From Saccoglossus kowalevskii (Eukaryota > Hemichordata > Enteropneusta > Harrimaniidae), in NCBI RefSeq assembly GCF_000003605.2, contig NW_003107090.1, positions 680,369 through 719,151 of the forward strand: DNA of 38,783 nucleotides. Reading direction: 5' to 3'. The position numbers and the translations under genes were made by a program. This document shows, one piece after another, positions 37,301 to 38,783 of this stretch (position 1 is the stretch's first letter; each line of letters begins with the position of its first letter). The notes beneath the pieces were generated by a model. That model worked only from the letters and a program-made list of their open reading frames with translations. It had not been told where the DNA came from and searched no databases.

Positions 37301-38462
37301 TGAAACTGATAAAATTTAGTCCCATACCAAGTAATGTTGGTCGCGCACGAGGCATCTGTTGAAAGACAAAATGTATTGTGTAGACAATCTCAAAGCTGTC
37401 ACATAACCAACACTCAAATATCAATAGAATAAAGTTAAAAATCAAAGAATAAATTTAGATGCCGTATTTTGATTTGATATCCTACAGATGCGTGAGATAG
37501 AAACAGTAATATCTACATTTACCCTCTAATTGTATATCGATTACTGTCACGTTGATAGTACAGCTGCTGTTATAACTCGGTATCCCATGGTCCATAGCAA
37601 CAACCAAAAACTGCAGAGAATCATCATCATCCAGCAATCCGTCCTCAATCAGTTCATCGTAGTTCACCATATCTGTCACACTGACAACTCCTTTATAGTC
37701 AACCCTAAACAAGTCTGTGGTATTCTCCGTTATATGGTATGATATCTCGCCATTACTGCTACTATCGTTGTCATAGGCATGGGTGACGACGATAGGGCAT
37801 CCTGGAGGCATTCCATCTAGAGCATACGAGTTGTATGTTTCCTGGCTGAATATTGGCGCATTGTCATTGACATCCAACACCATCACTTGTATCAATGCTG
37901 TAGACGTGAGAGGTGGCTGGCCTTCATCTTCGGCATATACTAAGGAAATGACAAAATTGTCAGTATCTGTGAGAATGATCTCTTTTTTCAGGATTATCTT
38001 GAAGGATATTTTTTCATATGAATAAGTTTTACCGCGTATCGGAAAGGAATAATACAGTTCACTTCTGTACAGTGATCCTAGATTACACTAATTTTTCCAA
38101 AGACCTGTAATTTATTACAAGGAGGCAGATTTTGTAAATCCTGAACTGTCAGATTAGAGAAAGCTACCAATCATACAAGGAGTTTTAGGCAAAAGTACAA
38201 AATCAGTGATATTTTTTAAAATCATATTCTTATTTTCTTAAAGACGGATTAATGTAAATTTAATGTAGGTGTAATAGTTTTATTACACACGCTGGTTTAC
38301 ACAGGTAACTAGTTATAATATAATTTGTTTACCTAATCGTAAGTGAACACGCTACTAACAGAGCAATACAGTGTATAATTATGTTTCGGAATTTACCTTC
38401 AAACACATGCTGTCTGTCAAATGGATCTTCATAATCAAAAGTCTGTTGAGTTGATACATCTC
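19333..38462 (-). CDS. Large cadherin with a cytoplasmic death-effector domain (3' 26 exons, partial gene)
   Basis: Twenty-six exons in consistent phase encode about 1,800 residues: some 16 extracellular cadherin repeats (the first is cut by the window edge), a transmembrane helix, and a 117-residue tail. Repeats show the calcium-binding motifs DxNDNxP, DxD/DADxGxNG and LDRE. The tail has no catenin-binding sequence; instead it holds a complete death-effector domain (exons 20064-20114 and 19485-19699) with the RxDL motif (RSDL) and the hydrophobic MKF segment of helix 2. A Lys/Gln-rich stretch ends the protein. DEDs normally occur in FADD, caspase-8/10, FLIP, PEA-15 and DEDD; joined to a cadherin they would link adhesion to apoptotic or NF-kB type signalling. 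One exon (24788-24960) has a 1-nt frameshift. The signal peptide and further repeats lie to the right of the window. Confidence 0.88.
19485..19699 (-). CDS. Cadherin-DED exon: death-effector domain helices 2-6
   Basis: The exon enters in phase 1 after acceptor TCTATTATAG (19700) and reads ELERMKFASQAHCKKGM, CGFIVQLYESGAIDP, DFKVLIHSLRAAERSDLAKK and VPAIWERLRK. ELxxMKF matches the ELxxLKF of helix 2, and RSDL is the RxDL charge motif before helix 6. It ends at donor GTGAGT (19484). Retention of that intron would end the protein as VSR and stop, a possible short isoform. Confidence 0.88.
19700..20063 (-). other. Intron within the DED coding region
   Basis: Intron of 364 bases between the helix-1 exon and the helix 2-6 exon; AT-rich, nothing else recognised. 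Confidence 0.6.
20064..20114 (-). CDS. Cadherin-DED exon: death-effector domain helix 1
   Basis: The exon follows the strong acceptor TATTTATTTTTCAG (20115) and ends at donor GTAAGT (20063). It reads DPIYDFALELSKEISK; the split codons give Gly before and Asn (AAC) after. With the next exon this makes a segment the same length as the corresponding N-terminal DED segment of FADD, from the DP start to the MKF/LKF motif. Confidence 0.82.
20115..20855 (-). other. Intron between the juxtamembrane micro-exon and the DED
   Basis: Intron of 741 bases. I looked for a further exon and found none with good splice sites and phase. Confidence 0.5.
20856..20878 (-). CDS. Cadherin-DED 23-nt juxtamembrane micro-exon
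   Basis: Needed because the transmembrane exon leaves phase 2 while the DED exon enters phase 1. The segment has a strong acceptor (TTTTGTTTACATTACAG), encodes SQQNLKE between split Lys and Gly codons, and ends at GTAATC. Its 23 bases convert phase 2 to phase 1 exactly. Confidence 0.65.
21044..21122 (-). CDS. Cadherin-DED transmembrane exon
   Basis: Acceptor TTCTTTTTTAG (21123), donor GTGAGT (21043). The exon encodes ACQ followed by ILFAILLSVVCFATVIAVLY and YW, an uninterrupted hydrophobic helix. It enters phase 1 and leaves phase 2 with AA of a Lys codon, a basic residue at the cytoplasmic side. Confidence 0.9.
21123..21786 (-). other. Intron upstream of the transmembrane exon
   Basis: Intron of 664 bases, AT-rich, nothing else recognised. 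Confidence 0.6.
21787..21872 (-). CDS. Cadherin exon: end of membrane-proximal repeat
   Basis: Reads IVPVYVIVTDVVDPTTPRYS and ECLSAEDT. The usual DxNDNxPxF is replaced by DVVDPTTPRY, so this last linker has lost the standard calcium motif, as expected next to the membrane. Phase 2 in, phase 1 out (donor GTAATG). Confidence 0.82.
21983..22110 (-). CDS. Cadherin exon: last repeat, second half
   Basis: Reads GIFEINPVTANISTLYLLDS and NLTVIATDGGELPKS after acceptor TTGGTACGCAG. FEIN and ATDGG are standard cadherin-repeat strands. It leaves phase 2 at GTGGGT. Confidence 0.88.
22258..22391 (-). CDS. Cadherin exon: last repeat, first half
   Basis: Reads DEYSTAVPENLPPGSVLDLD and DDGDDGSVTYSLAYVGNER. 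The VPENxPPGS start of a repeat and the G-x-VTYSL strand are clear. Acceptor TTTTCCTCAG, donor GTAAGT. Confidence 0.9.
22392..23348 (-). other. Cadherin intron
   Basis: Intron of 957 bases with no recognised element; a short C-run is at about 22989. Confidence 0.6.
23349..23457 (-). CDS. Cadherin exon: repeat end with aberrant linker
   Basis: Reads LMVSANDEHLFHDDHGYVSV and RYRDPNTNSPLFAE. It enters phase 0 and leaves phase 1 (GTGAGT). The linker RYRDPNTNSPLF stands where DxNDNxPxF is expected. Confidence 0.82.
23458..24787 (-). other. Cadherin intron with a nested palindrome
   Basis: Intron of 1,330 bases. TCACAATAG (24005-24013) and its complement (24050-24058) flank a 14-bp palindrome TATTCTTAAGAATA (24021-24034). 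A + strand open frame at 24101-24448 has no family resemblance and I do not call it a gene. Confidence 0.5.
24788..24960 (-). pseudogene. Cadherin exon with a 1-nt frameshift
   Basis: The first part reads in frame with the upstream exon: DSPIGTFVVDVNATDPDAIG and SITYSLL. The second part is cadherin-like only in another frame: LFDIDEQTGVITTN and FTVNTEYL, which is in frame with the downstream exon. The exon has 173 bases where 174 are needed between two phase-0 junctions. The missing base falls at about 24850-24890. Its acceptor follows a run of 27 T on the - strand. It is either a sequencing or assembly error or a disabling allele. Confidence 0.82.
24961..25334 (-). other. Cadherin intron with a 27-base homopolymer
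   Basis: Intron of 374 bases. The A-run (24969-24995 on the + strand) forms the pyrimidine tract of the frameshifted exon's acceptor. Confidence 0.7.
25335..25546 (-). CDS. Cadherin exon with DVNDNPP linker
   Basis: Reads GFFKIDAITGIIRTSGTIDR, YDDGLPSKQDNATVD and LLDVNDNPPSIYPDEMF. The strand FxIDxxTGxI, the DRE and the DVNDNPP linker are classical. Phase 1 in, phase 0 out (GTACGT). Confidence 0.93.
25663..25867 (-). CDS. Cadherin exon: repeat start with ISEDAPDGT
   Basis: Reads VTITVREINTYAPVCDPSNY, AEISEDAPDGTYVVEVIATD and GIVYYEIVQGNDN. The linker REINTYAPVC is degenerate relative to DxNDNxPxF. Acceptor TCTGTTCCCAG, donor GTATGT. Confidence 0.9.
25961..26097 (-). CDS. Cadherin exon: middle of a repeat (ATDHGDPP)
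   Basis: Reads SYYFDIENDTGDIWVAQNLV and HELSVEATDHGDPPHATTTL. ATDxGxPP is a standard strand-F motif. It follows acceptor TTGTTATTTACAG and ends at GTATGT in phase 0. Confidence 0.92.
26098..27963 (-). other. Cadherin intron, 1.9 kb, possible unclassified repeats
   Basis: Long intron with a GAA-rich microsatellite at about 26948-26968 and nearby purine-rich sequence that looks like the body of an interspersed repeat (roughly 26500-27150). I cannot find clear terminal repeats or a protein frame. Confidence 0.4.
27964..28251 (-). CDS. Cadherin exon with DVNDNEP linker
   Basis: Reads YYGIIAPTANAKIDYEMKSN, VQAQDGGTPSLRNVTS, IDVNDNEPTFVGEPYDVEI and VVAEDADSGENGKITYTME. The split first codon gives Met with the preceding exon. 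Acceptor TAATTCGCAG, donor GTGAGC. Confidence 0.93.
28252..29510 (-). other. Cadherin intron, 1.3 kb
   Basis: AT-rich with a C-run near 29020-29030. No exon or element is recognised. Confidence 0.5.
29511..29748 (-). CDS. Cadherin exon with DLNDNSP linker
   Basis: Reads ATDNGEEPQSSTVPVDITVT, DLNDNSPIFTENNYNGFVEE and VSATDADEGPNAEVYYTI. It enters phase 0 and leaves phase 1 at GTGAGT. Confidence 0.93.
29948..30036 (-). CDS. Cadherin exon: NIDREE strand
   Basis: A short exon reading EFFIDSNGTIYAVGNIDREE and IALYTLTVM. It links the strand before DRE to the next repeat segment. Acceptor CTCTATTAG, donor GTATGT. Confidence 0.9.
30153..30336 (-). CDS. Cadherin exon with NINDNSP linker
   Basis: Reads VNILVNNINDNSPIFDRSYY, VIATDADVDPNTEITYSI and TDGHN. 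Acceptor TGATTTCAACAG, donor GTATGT; phase 0 in, phase 1 out. Confidence 0.92.
30452..30559 (-). CDS. Cadherin exon: strand pair with KLDMEQ
   Basis: Reads GDIVTTTKLDMEQEAMYSIS and VAACDPDGHYYDGFTV, 36 codons in phase 0. LDME replaces LDRE. Confidence 0.85.
30680..31218 (-). CDS. Cadherin exon with DINDNAP linker and cysteine-rich repeat
   Basis: Reads VFAEDCGEPSHTGSSQVKIT, DINDNAPQFADTYNC, ATDADSDTNGEVTYSLDNN, CENEDYCSEITVTAQDGGEP and DEYCGNVLEEQEPP. The next linker, MTDEGRGMEF, lacks DxNDN. Several cysteines may pair within or between repeats. Phase 1 in, phase 0 out at GTATGT. Confidence 0.94.
31304..31369 (-). CDS. Cadherin 66-nt phase 1-1 exon (LDYED)
   Basis: Reads EVTTLVELDYEDTDGREYIF and D after a TTTTAG acceptor. 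LDYED is the LDRE-equivalent strand. It has the same length, phase and motif as the exon at 38397-38462, and each precedes a V(F/Y)AED exon. Confidence 0.9.
31370..31981 (-). other. Cadherin intron containing a 203-bp MITE
   Basis: Intron of 612 bases; its only recognised feature is the GC-tipped inverted-repeat element at 31565-31767. Confidence 0.65.
31565..31767. mobile_element. Short MITE with 11-bp perfect TIR
   Basis: GGCGGCGGCAC at 31565-31575 and its exact complement at 31757-31767 bound a 203-bp segment with G-rich and C-rich subterminal runs. No coding capacity. The target duplication is unclear. Confidence 0.55.
31982..32726 (-). CDS. Cadherin long exon with three repeats' worth of sequence
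   Basis: The longest single-exon cadherin block after the 803-base one. It shows FKIDEKTGVITTTDDESVLD, LLDVNDNYPQFTEAEYYYEI, ENTPTGSVIDVIRATDEDID, FEINRTTGVLSVTHTLDRET, LLDINDNRPTFTQSAYRA and AEDSDAGLNGQVIYS. It enters phase 0 after TTTCTTCACAG and leaves phase 1 at GTAATG. All motifs for calcium binding are present. Confidence 0.96.
32727..33206 (-). other. Cadherin intron with an AAAT microsatellite
   Basis: Intron of 480 bases; an (AAAT)n run lies at about 32782-32808. Nothing else is recognised. Confidence 0.65.
33207..33344 (-). CDS. Cadherin exon with DENDNSP linker
   Basis: Reads IVAELMVTVRDENDNSPYFA, RDCYKGRVDEIDQLDETPQ and GGEEVRL, 46 codons in phase 0. Acceptor TTTTGTCTAATTAG, donor GTAGGT. 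Confidence 0.88.
33345..35332 (-). other. Cadherin intron, 2.0 kb
   Basis: Long intron. It holds a short MITE at 34486-34636; the + strand open frame overlapping it is part of that element. No exon is recognised. Confidence 0.5.
34486..34636. mobile_element. Short MITE with 11-bp imperfect TIR
   Basis: GGCGGATTTAG (34486-34496) pairs with CTAGATCCGCC (34626-34636) with one mismatch. The interior is G-rich at one end and C-rich at the other. Non-coding. Confidence 0.5.
35333..35437 (-). CDS. Cadherin exon with LDRED
   Basis: Reads GIITTAKPLDREDRSSYQYS and IMVYVEDEAVCLVDP, 35 codons in phase 0. GxITTAKxLDRED is a textbook cadherin strand. Acceptor CACTTTTCAACAG, donor GTGAGT. Confidence 0.93.
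35438..36552 (-). other. Cadherin intron containing MITE copy B
   Basis: Intron of 1,115 bases, AT-rich apart from the TTAA-flanked MITE at 36222-36384. Confidence 0.65.
36222..36384. mobile_element. TTAA-flanked MITE, copy B (uninterrupted, 163 bp)
   Basis: Begins AGCGGGAGGGTCGTCACTTG after TTAA (36218-36221) and ends with the imperfect complement, CCCTGCT, before TTAA (36385-36388). The TIRs are about 30 bases. It is the reference for copy A at 9671-10595, with which it shares both ends and the AAAGGCTCATGGGTAGACG segment. TTAA duplication suggests mobilisation by a piggyBac-type transposase. Confidence 0.8.
36553..37355 (-). CDS. Cadherin 803-nt exon with DINDNFP linker
   Basis: Reads ASCATNITWYGTKFYQFQVE, GHIITDGDIDREVNQS, VLDINDNFPIFSPIIYITEI, YATDLDSGERGEVSYGVY, VYAFDGDGQRGSNNATIR and ERVFENQPEGTYVSNAATDA. 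Two inter-repeat linkers here (before ASCATN and after RLKLTG) lack DxNDN. Acceptor TTTGTCTTTCAACAG, donor GTAAGT; phase 1 in, phase 0 out. Confidence 0.94.
37523..37939 (-). CDS. Cadherin 417-nt exon with DVNDNAP linker
   Basis: Reads VYAEDEGQPPLTSTALIQVM, VLDVNDNAPIFSQETYNSY, PGCPIVVTHAYDNDSSSNGE and VVAMDHGIPSYNSSCTINVT. It enters and leaves phase 1 (donor GTAAAT). Confidence 0.94.
37940..38396 (-). other. Cadherin intron
   Basis: Intron of 457 bases, AT-rich, no element recognised. Confidence 0.6.
38397..38462 (-). CDS. Cadherin 66-nt phase 1-1 exon (FDYED), first exon in window
   Basis: Reads DVSTQQTFDYEDPFDRQHVF and E between acceptor CGTACTCACAG and donor GTAAAT. It is the LDRE-equivalent strand of the first, incomplete repeat in the window. 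The exon before it lies beyond the right edge. Confidence 0.88.
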
Positions 38463-38783
38463 CTGTGAGTACGAGACATGTGAATGAATAAATGTATATA
38501 GCTTTGCGAGCATACACAAATCAAATAAACAATATAGCTGCAAGCAACAATGGCAGCTTTGTACAATAAATCTATTGAATCCACGTTGCTCTGAATTTGT
38601 CACCGGTTGCTGTCAAGACAGTAATTGTCAATTTGAATTCCGAATCATTATTACGGTATGATGTCATGCAAAAAAGAGACCCCCAAAATCTTTATAGTTT
38701 GTCATTTTTATCAACTTATTTAACACTCAATCATACTCACACTCACTTACTCACTCACTCACCCACTCACTCACTCAGTCAAT
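38463..38783 (-). other. Partial cadherin intron with TCAC microsatellite
   Basis: No upstream exon is visible before the window ends. A (TCAC)n-type repeat with variants fills about 38734-38780. Confidence 0.65.

Overview
The window is a piece of an animal nuclear genome. It is AT-rich, its genes are split into short exons by GT-AG introns, it carries several classes of DNA transposon and a decayed LINE, and one 709-base run of N is an assembly gap. The gene families (cytidine deaminase, a long cadherin, a death-effector domain) fit an invertebrate metazoan. I lean to an invertebrate deuterostome or lophotrochozoan but cannot fix the phylum from the sequence. All exon structures below were worked out by hand from splice-site motifs, reading phase and protein family resemblance; no transcript data were available.

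Left edge (56-1380, + strand): the last four exons of a signalling protein. They encode a cytoplasmic-type tail with a proline-rich SH3 ligand, several phosphotyrosine motifs (two YxxM) and a C-terminal class I PDZ ligand (DTV). The family is not certain; a receptor tyrosine kinase or similar receptor tail is the best guess.

Middle left (about 4650-18100, + strand): a complete short cytidine deaminase gene (CDA, about 137 residues) in five exons. Its probable first coding exon is only 13 bases long and lies in a perfect 465-bp tandem duplication, so the start region exists twice. Intron 1 (7.3 kb) and intron 2 (3.9 kb) are packed with mobile DNA: a 3-kb TTAA-flanked foldback element, a TTAA-flanked MITE with a 0.8-kb element nested in it, a broken LINE reverse transcriptase, and a TIR element with 8-bp target duplications that spans the assembly gap.

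Right half (19333 to beyond 38462, - strand): the 3' part of a large cadherin gene, convergent with CDA. I traced 26 exons with consistent phases. They encode about 16 extracellular cadherin repeats, one transmembrane helix, a 23-nt juxtamembrane micro-exon, a two-exon death-effector domain (DED), and a Lys/Gln-rich C-terminal tail. The N-terminal end (signal peptide and further repeats) lies beyond the right edge. One exon (24788-24960) carries a 1-nt frameshift relative to both neighbours.

The most interesting result is the cadherin-TM-DED architecture: an adhesion receptor whose cytoplasmic tail is essentially a FADD/caspase-8 type death-effector module instead of a catenin-binding domain. 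Classical and protocadherin-type tails do not look like this. If expressed as predicted, it would couple cell-cell adhesion directly to DED assembly (FADD, caspase-8 or NF-kB type signalling). The three genes show no sign of working in one pathway; the other notable features are the duplicated CDA start region and the set of transposons.
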